From: Meandrina meandrites
Taxonomy: Eukaryota > Cnidaria > Anthozoa > Scleractinia > Meandrinidae
Length of the DNA: 64,000 bases
NCBI GenBank assembly: GCA_963693305.1
Contig: OY855911.1
Location: 33,735,939 to 33,799,938 of the forward strand
Reading direction: 5' to 3'
The position numbers and the translations under genes were made by a program. Positions 21,320 to 34,171 of this stretch are shown here, in pieces (the first letter of the stretch is position 1; each line of letters begins with the position of its first letter). A model generated the notes under the pieces. It ran no database searches. It was not told the DNA's origin and worked only from the letters and a program-made list of their open reading frames with translations.

Positions 21320-24090
21320 TCAAAGCACGTCACTAACACTTTCCGTCGCATCACTGGGTGCTACACGCGACGTTCTTCTTATCGGCAAAACCTCCGCTAT
21401 GCATAAGTACCAAACCTGAAAAATACACCATGGGATGATGATTTAATCACAGCTTGACTCATATCTTTTCAAGTTCATTTGCGGTTTATTTGGGTTCGGA
21501 CAAAAAAGACTAAGGAGGCTTGGCGTGAGTACTGAGAAAGCGGCGTCCTCAGTGGGCGCCCGGGCCCCTCACCGCCCTCGTTTTTTCCGTCCTAACCCTC
21601 TATACCATGTCCGCGGACAAAAAGTTATGCAGCGCTCACTGACCATAAATACCTGGGCCGGGTTATTCAAAGCACGACTGAGCTTGTCCAGGATTAGCGC
21701 GAATTTTTATTGTAATTTTGACGTTTTCTGTTTATATTTTCTGCAAAACAATTTTAACGTCGATTAATCCTCAACTTAATATAACTGAATAAAAGCACTT
21801 TTCTACCGCAAGAGAAATTAAACCATTGATCACATTTTAATTCTGGGTTAGTATTAATCAGCTTTCGAACTACCCGGCTCTACATCAAAGCAGGCTTCTG
21901 ATCGTTGCCTCCTAAATGGATTCGCCTCGCGCATCCCAATAATTCATTTTACATCTCCCAATAATTTGCGTTATCCCGATGTAGAAAAGAGACTGATTTT
22001 CAGACGAATCCATTATAGTTATACTTACAATTATTCCCAATAGCACCAGAAGGACTGCTCCTAAGACGCCTGCTATCGCCGCAACGACCTTCACACTGGG
22101 AAGTCCTTTTACAATTAGCACAGTGGTCGGTATTGCGGGCGCAGTTGTGTAGTTAGATTGATTGACAGATGTGTTTGCTGTTGGTGATATAGTTGCCCCA
22201 GAGGACTGAGACCAAGTCTTTGTATAAGTGTTTCTTGAGTGCACCAAGCTTTGTGTTGCACTTGATGACGAGGAAGTAAGAAACACAGATGAAACAATGG
22301 CGGTCGTTCGTAAGGAGCCCATTGTAGTTTTATTAAGAGACAAAGAGTTTGTTGTTAAGTTCCACTGGGCTGTTGACGAAGATAAAACTGATAAGCTGGG
22401 TGACACCGTGATATTGGCAGCTTGATTACCTTGAATGTTGTTGCTAAGGAGAGCCAACTCGAAGGTGGCTGCACATAAAAATATAAAAAACGCGTCGTGA
22501 GATCAAATATACCTTAGTATACATACTCCAATGAAAATGTTCGGACGGGAAAATGTTTGGACTACGCCGTTGATATTGGACGGAATAAGTTCGGACCTTT
22601 TTTAGTCCGAAATTTTATCCATCCGAACATTTTCGCTGTTAAACACATCCTTTTCTAATCATCACTACTGAGAACAAGAAGTCTGTATTTATTTGAAAAA
22701 AAAAAAACGACCGGCAATGCAGGTGACAAAAGGGTTAGATTGCGTGAGGAATGCGTTCTTCGACTTTCGCACATTTCTTGCTTGTCACGCGATCCGCAGG
22801 GAACAACAGGTGCTCGCGCTCGTGCCAGAGTGTTTGCGTGACATTCAGAATTTCGCAATCGGCTACTGTTTTCGATTGTTGCTTGACGTCCCGGGCTTGG
22901 TGTGACTAGCACAGAGCATTGTACTGCTTCAATTTGAGAAAAACACGAACTTCAGGGAACAAAAACGACGATTGCGACACCCGCATTGGGTTGCTGTCCC
23001 ACATTGCTCTTTCATACTCTTGTGGCATTTCGCTAGTGAAAGCTGTGAGTTTTGTGATCTCATTAAAATTCTGAAACATTTCTTCTGTAATTACATGTCA
23101 AACATGACGTAGAGCAAAAGACATTTTAAGCCTATTGATGTCATCAACAGCGTGTTAAACAGATTAGAGAGCGATGATTACGTATGTAAAACGAATAATT
23201 CTGACGCCTGATGCGACTCAATTTTCCCCCAAATAAGTCTGGAAGAACTTCTAGAATTGCCTCCTTCAAGTCGATAGACCGGATACTGGAGCTACAAATG
23301 CCTGAAAACTAAATTTTGCCAGTTTCACTCTTTCTTGAGCTGTCATGTGAAATTTTTTTAAGTGCGGACTACATATTTATTTTGTCTAAGAAGTTAATAA
23401 ATGTTTGAAGGGAAATAAACGATAAAAAACTTGATTTCAAAAATAATCCGTAGTGTTTCGATTCAGCACTATCAGATTTAGCTCCTTTTTAAACCATTTT
23501 TTACCAAACATGACTTATTTTTCTCTTAAGAGCATTTCTTTTTAAACTTGTTTAGTTTAGCCAGTTCTTTTTGAATACCGAAGTTTGTTTAGTTTACCCT
23601 TTGAACGTCGTTTACATTCTGTTGTCAAAAGACCTTATGGTTTACATTGACAGATATCCGTTTATGGCTCAGGCTGGTTTCTAACTTTCCAGCGTCTTTC
23701 TTTGTGATTTATCCAGGTATTATTGTGGTTTTCAGTTAGGGGAAGTTTAAAAGTTCGGTGGTCCTTGAGAAACAAAAACATTTATTTGTTGTTTTTCCTC
23801 TGGTTGCCAAGATTTGAGATTTAACCATCAGGAATTTCCGCGCTGGTATACATACAACATCCAATGACATGTAATAAACATAATATATTTTTGACACAGT
23901 GAGCAAGATAAAATATGGATAATTATCTTTTAGCGTCAGATAAAGCGCGAAATAATATATTGCCTGAGGATTGATAACTGATGAATGATTAACTCAGTCA
24001 TTTCGTAAGAGAACAAACCTTACCTTGAATGATGGACAACAGAGTCTTTAAATGGAACGGAAAGGCGAAATAATGCCCATTCGTCGACAT
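21320..24090 (-). CDS. Small Ser/Thr-rich single-pass membrane protein, 3 exons, family unknown
   Basis: Gene C. The proposed exons 24090-24024, 22468-22029 and 21415-21320 join in frame (phases 1 and 0) to 603 nt, or 200 residues. Exon 2 is best supported. It has a good acceptor and a GTAAGT donor, and encodes a stretch very rich in Ser, Thr and Asn with several N-glycosylation sequons (NIT, NLT, NKT, NTS, NQS, NYT), then a hydrophobic span from about residue 150. The last exon continues with IRRTSR and a short tail ending at TGA. Exon 1 carries an ATG and a GTAAGG donor in the right phase, but its leader is a poor signal peptide, so the true start may lie elsewhere. I do not recognise the family; a mucin-like surface protein is an inference. 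Confidence 0.5.
22532..22634. mobile_element. Short MITE in intron 1 of gene C
   Basis: GAAAATGTTCGGACG at the left is mirrored by CCGAACATTTTC at the right, with a further internal GTTCGGAC/GTCCGAA pair. About 100 bp, no coding frame. Confidence 0.5.
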
Positions 24091-25352
24091 TTGTGCCTTT
24101 TGTACGAACTTCAGGCAATATTGTCTAATTAAAAACCAACGCCACAGGCCTTTAGACCGCGTTTAAAACTCAGTGGTAGACTAAAGACGACTGCACTGCC
24201 AAAAGAAGTTCATCGATATCACTCTGTCACTCTCTCGACTGTGTGGCGAAATCTCCTGATTGTCCTGGCCGTAATGCCTTACCGCCAACAATAGCTGTTT
24301 ACATATTCCGACATTTACAAAGTTTACATTAAAAGTTACACAGGAAAGGAAAGTAAAATTAAACGCGACGATGACGCTCGGACCACATCCGTTTCAACGA
24401 CTAATGTTTCATTTCATGTCGTCACTTTAGGGGCATCGTATCGTAGAATTGCACCAGACCTTTTCGTGACCTCAGCTTACTCAAGTCCTTCCTCGAATGT
24501 CAGTCACAGAAGATTTAAACTTGATCTTGTCACACAAAAAAGGGAAAAGATCTCAACTGAATGAAGCCTCTTACATTACAGAAGAAATAGAATTGAGTAG
24601 CTAATACTGTGCGCATATTAATACAAATGACCTAAATTTATCCCGCGACAGGAGTTTTCGTATGATTAATTGTGTGGCCATATTCGTGTCATAAACGTCT
24701 ATAAAAGAAAGTTTTATCTTTAAACGTGAGCTATACGGGAAATTATTTGAACTACCCTAGGTGATAATGAGGTTTTAAATGTCAGGGCGTGATATATAAA
24801 TTTAATTGAATTTGATTTCATTTGATATATCACTTCCGTAAAATTCTTGGGTTGAAAAATTGAGACATAACGCATGTATTTTAGCACAGTTTCAAGGTGA
24901 CTGTATTCTCATTTACAAAAATTGGTGTATAACCTCAAGCTCAACCTAAATTCAAATTAATATTTTTCTGAGGCTGAGTTAATATTGGGACAGGCTAGTT
25001 TCCCGAACGGCGTAGACGACTTGCAGGTATTTAAGCAAATAAGTTATGTGCTCGAAACAGGAAAAACGTACAAAACAACGTCAGTTGTCAATTACCCTGC
25101 GAAATCTAGCAGAATATATACAACACCTGATACTTAGTTCCTAAAACTGAATCATACGATATTCAGCAAGATTCGGCAGGATAGTAAATTGTCAACGAGA
25201 AATATTTATGGTTAAAAATCATGCACTCAAAAAGACTTTGAACGAGTCTTGGCAACCTAAATGCCTATCGCAGGATATCAGTATGACGCCCTGACCATAT
25301 ATGGGCACCGTCACAATTTATTGAATAACAAATGATTACAATCTATAGCATG

Positions 25353-25612
25353 TGGGAGGCGCGGTGGCCTAATGGTTAGTGCGCTAGACTCCGGAGACTG
25401 CGTTGTGTTCTTGGGCAGGACACTTTACTCTCATAGTGCCTCTCTTCACCCAGGTGTATAAATGGGTACCGGCGAATTTACTGCTGGGGGTAACCCTGCG
25501 ATGGACTAGCATCCTATCCAGGGGGGAGTAGAAATACTCCTAGTTGCTTCATGCTGTGGAAACCAGGATAAGTTCCGGCCTGATGGTCCACTAGGCTCGT
25601 ATACAGACTTTA
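25353..25612 (+). repeat. tRNA-derived SINE
   Basis: The head GCGCGGTGGCCTAATGGTTA carries an A-box-like segment. It is followed by a body with GGCAGGACACTTTACTC, ATAAATGGGTACC and CGATGGACTAGCATCC, motifs I recognise from animal SINEs. A degraded relative of the head may lie at 31408-31545. Confidence 0.65.
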
Positions 25613-25629
25613 CCTTACAATCTATAGTA

Positions 25630-25860
25630 TTATATTGGTATATTGCAATTCCTGATTTTTGATTGGTTTAAAAGGCCATGGTATATGAGCTGACATACCG
25701 TGGATCACAAATATTGTACTTGTGCACGTCAGCTAGAACAGCCAGGGAGCTCAAATACTCGCGCTTGTTGGATATGAGATCGTTAGGCCAACTCGGCGTT
25801 ATGCTTCTCGTTGGCTATCTACCATCTCATATCCAGAACGCGCTCATGGAATAATTGTTA
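25630..25860 (-). repeat. Interspersed palindromic repeat, copy 1 of 3
   Basis: The sequence contains GTTGGCTAT flanked by inverted CTCATATCC motifs and ends in GGAATAATTGTT. Copies in the other orientation lie at 29768-30060 and 56550-56800. Inner segments form a hairpin. It is probably a MITE. Confidence 0.6.
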
Positions 25861-27099
25861 AAAATATTACAACTATTCGTCCGTGACTATCCTATCCGCT
25901 TCGTGACTGGACTTCCAGCGCACAGAAGATGGAAGGAAGATCCCAATGGATATGTCGGTCGTTATATCTCGGCATTGCGGAAATTACCTTATTTTTACAT
26001 ATTTTCGCGGGAACTTAATTTCGCAAAAATCAAACGGGCATATTTCGCGGGACTTAATTTTCGCGCTTTGGCCAAAAAATACGTTTGAAACTTAAAAAAA
26101 AAAAAAACAATAAAGCAAGCGCTGGGGCTGGCAGCAAAACACACTTTTCCGAGGGCAACAGGCCCCGGCAACTTCTCGCGTATTGCTCACTTCCAACCAA
26201 AGAGAGTGAGGCCGAGCGACAAGGCACACCATGTTCTTTACACTTGTTGTTTTAGAAATGATTGCAAACTCCATATCCTTGGCATGATTGTTACATTCAC
26301 AGTTCTTTACATGCATGTATGCTGCGCAATTAAGATAAACTGGAAATGTTGACTTGTCCTTGTTTTTGTTTTTGCGTTAGCCTAATTGTTATTTTATTTA
26401 TACAATTATAGTGCTGCAGACACTCTTGTTCTTTGGCCATTTCAATTTGACGAGAAATAAAATGCAAACAGCGACTACAAACATAACACGTACATGAACT
26501 ACGCGTGGTTTGAAAAAATAGTCTAAAATTTACTTAACGTTTCGCATGCTACAGCACGCATCTTCAGAACAAGTGAATAGTGCTTTTCAGGCGTTCTGAT
26601 TGGTTAACTCGGAGGTGATTAGCAAAGTACTTTTCACCTCCGAGCAGCCGAAGAGAAACAAAATGGCTTCCCGTGTCGCTTTGGTGACCGAAAGTAGTGT
26701 TTTGGTCCGCTAGTTCTTCAGCTTGTGTGGAATATACTAAAACCATTATTCACTTAATCAGTATAGCTTCGCGGCTCGGTAAATATCCACCCCTATTTAC
26801 CTCCACTTCAGTGAATAATTGTTTAATATGTCGCGTTAATTACGTCATGATTTCACAACAGCCGCCATCTTGGATTTCTTAATTTTGTCACCACGTCAGA
26901 AAACCATCAAAACTAATGAAAGAATGTCAAAGTTTTATTCAAAAAGTTAAAATTGACATTAAAAACATACTTAAGTTATTTCAATTTATTTGATTAATGT
27001 CAGCCACAATTGAAACTTTTTCTTTGTGTCACGAGTAAATATTTGAACAAAATACGTTTCCTTTTGAGCAGTGTTGCGATTCACAATATTGGCACGTTT

Positions 27100-27390
27100 G
27101 AGTTATGTCTGCAATTTTGACAACATGTCTAACCTGCCTTTACGTAAATTTACTTTGGAAAGGATGTTTTAGTTCCTCAGGAAGGGTAGACCCAGGGTAG
27201 CCGTGTTATGCAATGCATCTACGCGGATCAGTCTGGAATCAAGTTGCAACTAGGAATAACTGAATTAATACTCAGTGAGTCTGAAACGAAATAATTGTCT
27301 TAAAGTGGAAAGGAAGGGTTAAAGGCAGCATGTTTCATTCCTGAATCGACAGTCAAGAGTTATCACCACAAGGTATAAAAGTTTACTAAG
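27100..27390 (+). other. Possible 5' UTR exon of gene D
   Basis: The segment from about 27110 to the donor AAG/GTAACC at 27390/27391 has a diverged partner at about 32690-32923 upstream of gene E. The AAGTTTAC..AAG/GTAAC end is kept in both. Genes D and E also keep an acceptor (CACTGCAG) just before their start codons. A spliced leader exon explains both. The transcription start is not known. Confidence 0.4.
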
Positions 27391-29200
27391 GTAACCATCT
27401 GTTCGTTTTCCTAACGCCGCCACAGCCCTCATATGCCCAATAACCTAACACACATAAGTTAAAATTAGGCCAGAGCGGCAGCTTATCCAGACGGTGTGCT
27501 TACTTCGTAAAACTGATTTAAAAGTTAAAAGTGTTTAAATTTAAAAAAATTGTCAAAATAGCTACATGGAAGAGCACCGTTCAAAGGTCGCATAATTTAT
27601 GCGACTGTACATCTTCAGACCTAGCTTATACTCAGCTTGCCGTACCAAACTAAAGTAGCAAGCCACACTGGCCAACAGATTCATGCATTGAGACGACCAT
27701 TTCTAAAAGAAAGTGGTCTGAATATACCAAAATGTACATGAACTTTGTGGTCACTGTTTATAGTAACACTTTTAACCATAGAATGGGCTAAAGGAGATTA
27801 AAAATGGAACCGTATGCTGGTGGATCTGATCAGCAAAATTTAGAGATACAAACAACTGAAAAACAGAAATGCAGTACGATTGGGATTTAACTGGAATACA
27901 GTTTTATCTCAACCGTACGGTCAGCCTTTCTGTTTTTATAGTAAGAGCATGTTAAAAGAACGTGCAGATTGAAAGAATAAGCAGGTTAGAATTTACAGCT
28001 GAATTTTGATCACGTCAAGCTCAAACACCTAGACAAATAACCTATCTCAGAATTGGAAGGAAGATTTTAAATTTGTTACATACAGGATTAAAACACAGCA
28101 GAGGTATTCGACTAATAAATATATTTCATCCGATTGATGACAAAAACGTCGAAAACATTTCATATCTTTATTTACAAATTTTAAATCTAAATTTAAAAAT
28201 GCATTTTTTCTCCCCTGAATAAATTTTGTTTCCTAAGCAAATAAAAATTAATCAAAATGTTTAATTTACCCTGACACAAAACCAAACACCACGCGAATTT
28301 GTGAAGAAAGATATTTACAATTTCAAATCACACAGATTGTTAGTACTAGAATTTTCTCAGCAGCAATGCACCAAATAACTGGGGAATGGAACAGTTTATC
28401 TTTGTAGTTTTATATGTGGCATTCTTGTCATAAAGTAAGCCGTCGATCCTCTTGCTCAGCAATCCTAATCGACGAATGAAGCGAGGCTGCACTGGTTTAT
28501 GGTAGGCTAACGTGTCTCCCAAGGGACTTTTACATAATCAAAACGCCACGATATGCCTAATTAGAAAGGCACGCCTATCCAGTAAATTATCACTCGATTT
28601 ACTTACCGATTTACTCAGAATAATATGAATACAACCGAGTCACGATTGTTAAAACCTGATCTTTTCAAAACGGAGAACCACCTTAGGAGGGTTTCAGGTT
28701 TTCAAGGTTTTCATCAAGGGCGTTGCTAAACGACCAAAAGCTGACATGAGAACATTCTGAGCGATATCTTTTTTTTTTTCAGAGACGTTTTATTTACTCC
28801 AAGGACTGGAATAAAAATCAACCCTATCGATTTACATATCTGGGCCTGGTTGTCCACAAGACGGTTAACGTTAAAAGCGAATAGAGGTTTTAATTTTACT
28901 TGTATAATTTTTTTTCTCTGAAAACGATTTCTAGATTTTGAGGCTGGCCGACTTGAAATATGTAAGACTTATTAACTGAAAGTTTGTGCCAGTCCTTGGT
29001 TCGCTTTTAAAAAGAATCGTGCTTTGAACTCTGCTAATTACGTTGTATTGGGAACAACTGAATGCCCAGGGGTATTAATTTATACTCTAATGTTTAATGA
29101 GGATAATACCCGCACGGTATAAAGTCGCACTCGTAATAATGATGTAGTCTGAATGTGTCGTTTCCACTGCAGGTCATGTGATCATTCTTAGAGCTTCAAG

Positions 29201-31861
29201 ATGTTACCGTATTTGGAAGTCGTCTTACTCTACATCAGCGTCTTTTCTAAGAACACCGCTGGCTCAAGCCCCTGCCGCGCAAGCTTTTCTAACACGGATC
29301 GTATCCTCACTGGTCACGTGATGCGGACTCTAAACCACAAGACATTTGAAAGCTGCACATTTTCCTGTGAACGGGAGCCGCAATGCTTCAGTGTCAACTA
29401 CATGTCACTGCACAAAACGTGTCAACTTAATAATGCAACCAAGGAATACTTTCCTGGTGACGTGGTGAAACAGACGGGAGCATTTTACATGGGTATGGTG
29501 GTTCGCAGTTATGATCCCTGTGAGAGCATGCGCTGTGACAACGGAGGGACGTGTGTCAGCAGTCCTAGCTTGAAGTGCAAGTGTGTTGGTGGATTCACTG
29601 GACTTCATTGTGAAGGTAGAAATAATTTTCCTCAAATGAACAGAAAGCGCAATTTAATTTCGCTTTGTCTATTAACTCCGTTTTTGCCTCAAATTATGAG
29701 AAAAAAACTGCGGATAGCTAGGTGGGGGTGGGGGAGTGTCATATCTTCTGAGTAAATAGAATATTTAACAATTATTCCACGAGCACGCGTTGGATATGGG
29801 ATGGTAGATAGCCAACGAGGCACGTAGCGTTGAGTTGGCTATAACGATCTCATATCCAACAAGCGAGAGTGGAATAATTGTTTTATTAAAAATGCCCAAA
29901 AGAATTGCAATATTTGAGCTCCTCAGCTGTTTTCGTTGACGAGTATCGGCTACGAAATTTGTGGTCAATGGTATATGAGCTCATATACCATTGCCTGTAA
30001 GCCATTCAAAACTCAGGAACTGGAATTGCAATATATCATTGCTAGTTTTTAATAATAACGGGAAGGTCGTGGCTACAATGTTAAACAATGAATTATAAAG
30101 TGCCAACTGAAATGAATCTCAAGACCTTTTTAACTCGTGAACCCATATGACTGCCACTCGATCGACCTTCCGATCCCTGGTTAGATAACACATTAGCATC
30201 GTACATTCCAAGAAAATGATTGAAAAATTAATTCTGATTTTCCTGTATGAGGTGTATATCCTCAGAAAGTCTAAAAGAAGTTAGCGATAGAAGAATAGTC
30301 AATAATCTATCGGTTATTTGCAAAGAGTAAGGTAGCTCTAAACGCAGAAGCGTTTGGAATTAGGGCAACTTTCTGTACTGCATCTACTGAAGTTGTCTTC
30401 TTTTCTGCAAATCAGCTCTTCAAGCCCTAGGGATGGAGAGTGGTACAATTCCTGATGTAAAGGTACAAGCTTCCTCGACGAGGACTGGTTATGATGCATG
30501 GAGGGGACGTCTAAATGCAAACTCCTGTTGGATGCCTGCAAAAAATCAAAATACCGAGTACATCATGGTGACATTTGTAACCAAGGTAACCATTGTTGCC
30601 ATAGCTACGCAAGGTGCCCCAATGGACGGCTGCTGGGTGAAGAGTTACTTTATCAAATGGGGTGATCAAAACAAAACAAAAACTGAACCAAAGGTAAAAA
30701 GATCATTGCTTGTTATCCCTGACCCTGTTTTTTTCTTGTCCTAACAGGTTCTTGGTTGAAATTGGAAACTGATAGATGTTGATAAAAGTTTAAGCCTGAC
30801 GTAGGATATATTATTTTTATATTTAGCAATGTAGTTTTAGTTATCTTATAAGCTCATTAAAGGGGCTTTGTCACGAATTTTAACAGCCAAAATATATATT
30901 TGTGTCATAGGAAACCTAATAACCGTGGTTTGATCTCTCCAAAAATTAAGGTTCCGTATTTTCTCAATTAAACGCCGACCTGGTATAAATGCCAGGTCAA
31001 AACGATTGTTTTTTAAATAAACGCCCGGGGCGTTTAATCGAGCCCCCGGATAGCTAGTTCCGCGTTTACAAACTGCCCTAGGTCTCGGAGGATGGGTGAT
31101 AATAAATCAAACTGAAAAATTGACAGAAAACTGCACTTCATAAATAAACGCTTCGCCCCGATTTAACACCGGTCTCAAATAAACGCCGGGTCCACAAGGC
31201 CAATTTTGAAATAAACGCCGGGAGCGTTTAATTGAGATCTTTCTTTAGATGTGAACGATAATGTTTTTCCATGTTTTCATGGGTTTAGTTGCCAATCACT
31301 AATTTCAGAATAGTTAACACCAAAAACCACGAAATCCCCGTGACGTAGCTCCTTTAACGACGATTCTAATGATTAGTTTGGTTTCTTACTTTAAAAGTTA
31401 CTTATGAGCGTGAGGCGTGGTGGCTGAATGTTTAGCATGTTAGTATCCAAACCCCTGGCCGAGGTGTTTATTAATTGGGGTTGTGTTCATTATTACGAGC
31501 AATATACTTGACGTGCTTAGTAAGCCAGGATAAGTTGGTACCAGGACATTTTCAGAACAATCTGTAAAAAATAGTTAAGAAATGGCCAAAAATATGACTA
31601 GTAACTGATTTTCCAGCACCGCCATCGAGACCCTCTAGACCAGACCCGGATTTAACAATTTTTTAAGGACAAATCCAAAGAAACTAATTATATTTCCATC
31701 TTTATTATTTCTTTATACAGCAATACCAGGCGAATTCCGACAAGAGTACAGTAGTTACAAACAAGTTCTCAAGTCCCTTTCAAAATGCTGAGTGGATCAG
31801 TGTCTATCCTTCAAGCTGGGCTTTATGCATCGCATTGAGACTCGAGTTGTACGGATACTAA
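29201..31861 (+). CDS. Secreted PAN-EGF-discoidin protein, gene D (3 exons)
   Basis: Coding exons 29201-29615, 30416-30693 and 31721-31861 give 834 nt, 277 residues. The order is a signal peptide (1-21), a PAN/apple-like domain (about 25-104; cysteines at 25, 52, 56, 62, 74), an EGF domain with six cysteines (107-137, with CDNGGTCVS and GGFTGLHC), and an F5/8-type C (discoidin) domain over exons 2 and 3 (LGMESGTIPD, IATQGAP, ending LRLELYGY). Junctions are phase 1 and phase 0. F5/8C and PAN domains bind glycans, lipids or proteins on surfaces; the partner is unknown. No membrane span is seen after the signal peptide, so it should be secreted. The next gene downstream, E, is a near copy. Confidence 0.85.
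29768..30060 (+). repeat. Interspersed palindromic repeat, copy 2 of 3, in intron 1 of gene D
   Basis: Starts ACAATTATTCCACGAG, contains GTTGGATATGGGATGGTAGA and its inverted partner, then GGTATATGAGCTCATATACC, itself palindromic. Same family as 25630-25860. Confidence 0.6.
30857..31357. mobile_element. MITE containing a second MITE, in intron 2 of gene D
   Basis: The outer ends TTAAAGGGGCTTTGTCACG and CGTGACGTAGCTCCTTTAA are inverted repeats. Inside, at 30962-31237, a second element has ends TCTCAATTAAACGCC and GCGTTTAATTGAGA and repeated AAATAAACGCC motifs. A single end of the outer family also appears near 6541. Confidence 0.6.
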
Positions 31862-32689
31862 ATTGCTACAAACTTGCGCTTGTTTATGGGATTCATTAAC
31901 GCAGCACAGTCGATCGCGTGTGTGAGCATGCGTACATCAGCTGTAGTGGTATCACTCACAAACCGACGTGGGAATTTTTTTAAACTGCAAGCGTTATTTT
32001 CAAGAAAGAATCTTTGCAACAGCCAAACATGTGAAATACCACTACCAAGAGGCGACAAGACAAGACTTTGAGGCAACAGCAGCATAAATGAGCGTCTTGG
32101 TCTCATAGTTTAACATTCGCATGATCTTAGGGACGGACCATTAGAAATAAGTGGAGGGTGGTGACTTTTCCCCAAAAAACAATTCCTGCAAGGGAACCTT
32201 GTCTAAAAAAAATTCCTGCAAGCGGTTGCGGCTTAAAAAAATATTCGTGCAAACGAGAAAAAAAATTCCTGCAGATGAGTAGGACAAAAAAATTCTTGTA
32301 TCGAAAATTTTTTACCCCTCCCTGACAAATAAATGTACATGGGCATCTGTTTTCAACCAAACCAGGTAAAAACTCTTATTGCTGTGACATGGTCTTAGTG
32401 CAGTATTTGTTTTATGTTACACCGTCCCAAAAATTCCATTTTCAATTGAATAAATCCGGAATTGAATTTATTTATTTGTATCAATAAACCCTGAAAGAAG
32501 CAAACTGAAATGTTTTGTGTTAATTGTTAAAATTGTAACGAGTTTCCTTTTAAGGGTGAGCATTTGAGTGAGAGTGAACAAAGTGTCAAACTGTCATTGA
32601 TTTCTTTTGTGTGGCTCTACAAGATCGAATAAATATACCAAGCACCGCCAGAATAAAAGTTAATATTGTTTGAGCTTTGTCCATGATTT

Positions 32690-32923
32690 GACAACATGTC
32701 TAGCTTCGTTTTACGAACATTTACCCTGAAGAGGATGCGGGCCTTCCTATTGCCGGAAGGTGAGATGATTTGCAATGTACGTATTTACGCTGTTGAGAAT
32801 CAAATTGAATACATAATGAGGATGGTGACGGAATGATTTTTGAGTGGGGAAAAATGGGGTTTAAGCAAGAATAACCTGGAATATCGAGAGGAATCACCAC
32901 ACGAAACTAAAAGTTTACACAAG
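32690..32923 (+). other. Possible 5' UTR exon of gene E
   Basis: Diverged partner of 27100-27390; see that entry. Both begin near TTTGACAACATGTCTA and end in a donor of the form AAG/GTAAC (32924). Confidence 0.4.
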
Positions 32924-33072
32924 GTAACGTTCTATTTCTTTAGCTTAGGCCCAGTTTAAACGCTGCTCCCATGTATGAGCCTTGTAGGACAGCTGATTCG
33001 ACGGCGAACTTAGTGCGTGTTAAACTGGAAGTATTTAGTTCGGTGCATTTCAAGACCCTCGTCAGTATCAAT

Positions 33073-33307
33073 AGAGAGTTTAAGCTTCACGTTCTAACGG
33101 CAAACGGCAAACATCAGAATGGTGCTGATTCTGCTTATTTTTTCTCTAATTAATGAATAAATCCATCAGAAAAATGGAAAATAATTTACTGATTCACACC
33201 AAACACGAAACGACTCACTTTGACGTACTGAGCGATAAACGGCAAACGGTAAAAGAGTTCCTTTTTGCCGTTCGCGGGAAAAATAAACGTGAAGCTTAAC
33301 CTCTCTA
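33073..33307. mobile_element. MITE with AAGCTTCACGTT inverted ends
   Basis: AGAGAGTTTAAGCTTCACGTT at the left (one base longer than the core) is mirrored by AACGTGAAGCTTAACCTCTCT at the right, with internal AAACGGCAAACGG/TTGCCGTT pairs. Confidence 0.65.
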
Positions 33308-34171
33308 ATACTTCGCAGCTCCAACGCCACATAATTGGTGAATGGCCAGAGATCATTTGTTGCGATTCTCGAACTATAAACGTGTTTTATTTTTCTGTCT
33401 AGTACTTAATTTTCTCGGGACATGAGCGTTAACCGGTCCTAATGCGTTTCAGTTAAAGGGTTGGAAACCCTTTTGCCAGAGAGAGTAGTAACCCTTGCCA
33501 AACTGAGTTTAACTCACTTAAAGTGGTACGGTTAATTCCTCATTGAAGATTGAAGCGAATCGGGAAATTAAGCAATAAACAGCAGACTGATTCTAGATAA
33601 CAAGTGAAAAAAGGGAATGTCTACGATTAGGGCTTGTGGCCAATCAGGCCGGAGCTTATACCAGTTTCCGTAACAAGAATTAAGCGACAAGGATTATTTT
33701 TACTCCCTCCCTCATCCCGGATGGGATGCTGATCACGCTATTTTTCCGAGGAAAGTTTTAACTTTCTAAACAAGGATTTGCACTTGTTTTCACCATCCGA
33801 ATAAAAAATACACCACAATACACCACAATTACACATTTGACGTTGATATGTAGCGAAGTAAGAGAAGGGGAGTAAATTGTTTACATTTCATTTAATTAAA
33901 CATATAATTTTTAAAGATAGCCCCCTTAATTGATCTTTTTGTTCGAGGAAGTAATGTGACCTCTTTAAAGTTTTCCTGTTAGCCCTGTATTAATTTCTTG
34001 CACATCTTTCACGTGTTTGGTTGCGATTGGTTACAAACAAAAAACGATTGATTAAATGTGTCAATGTAACATCTTGATTCTGATTAATTTTCAACATTTC
34101 CAGTGGCTCTCTAGGATATTGTGTCTTTTTCACTGCAGATCATGTGATCATTCTTGTCGCTTGAATGAGAG

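Larger units (their letters stand above)
24091..29172. other. Intergenic region between divergent genes C and D
   Basis: Gene C runs left and gene D runs right, so both promoters should lie here. It contains a SINE (25353-25612), a repeat of the CTCATATCCA family (about 25630-25860), TTCGCGGGAACTTAATTTCGC-like repeat pieces (26000-26080), and a likely 5' UTR exon of gene D ending at 27390. No other gene is supported. Confidence 0.5.
31862..34139. other. Intergenic, genes D to E
   Basis: It contains a fragment of the GGGACGGACCAT repeat family (32129-32300, one end only; full copy at 41747), a duplicated upstream segment of gene D, and a MITE at 33073-33307. No further gene is seen. Confidence 0.5.

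Noticed and set aside
25855..26088. 77-codon frame on the plus strand
   Set aside because: Made of repeated TTCGCGGGAACTTAATTT pieces and the end of an interspersed repeat; no sign of a protein family.
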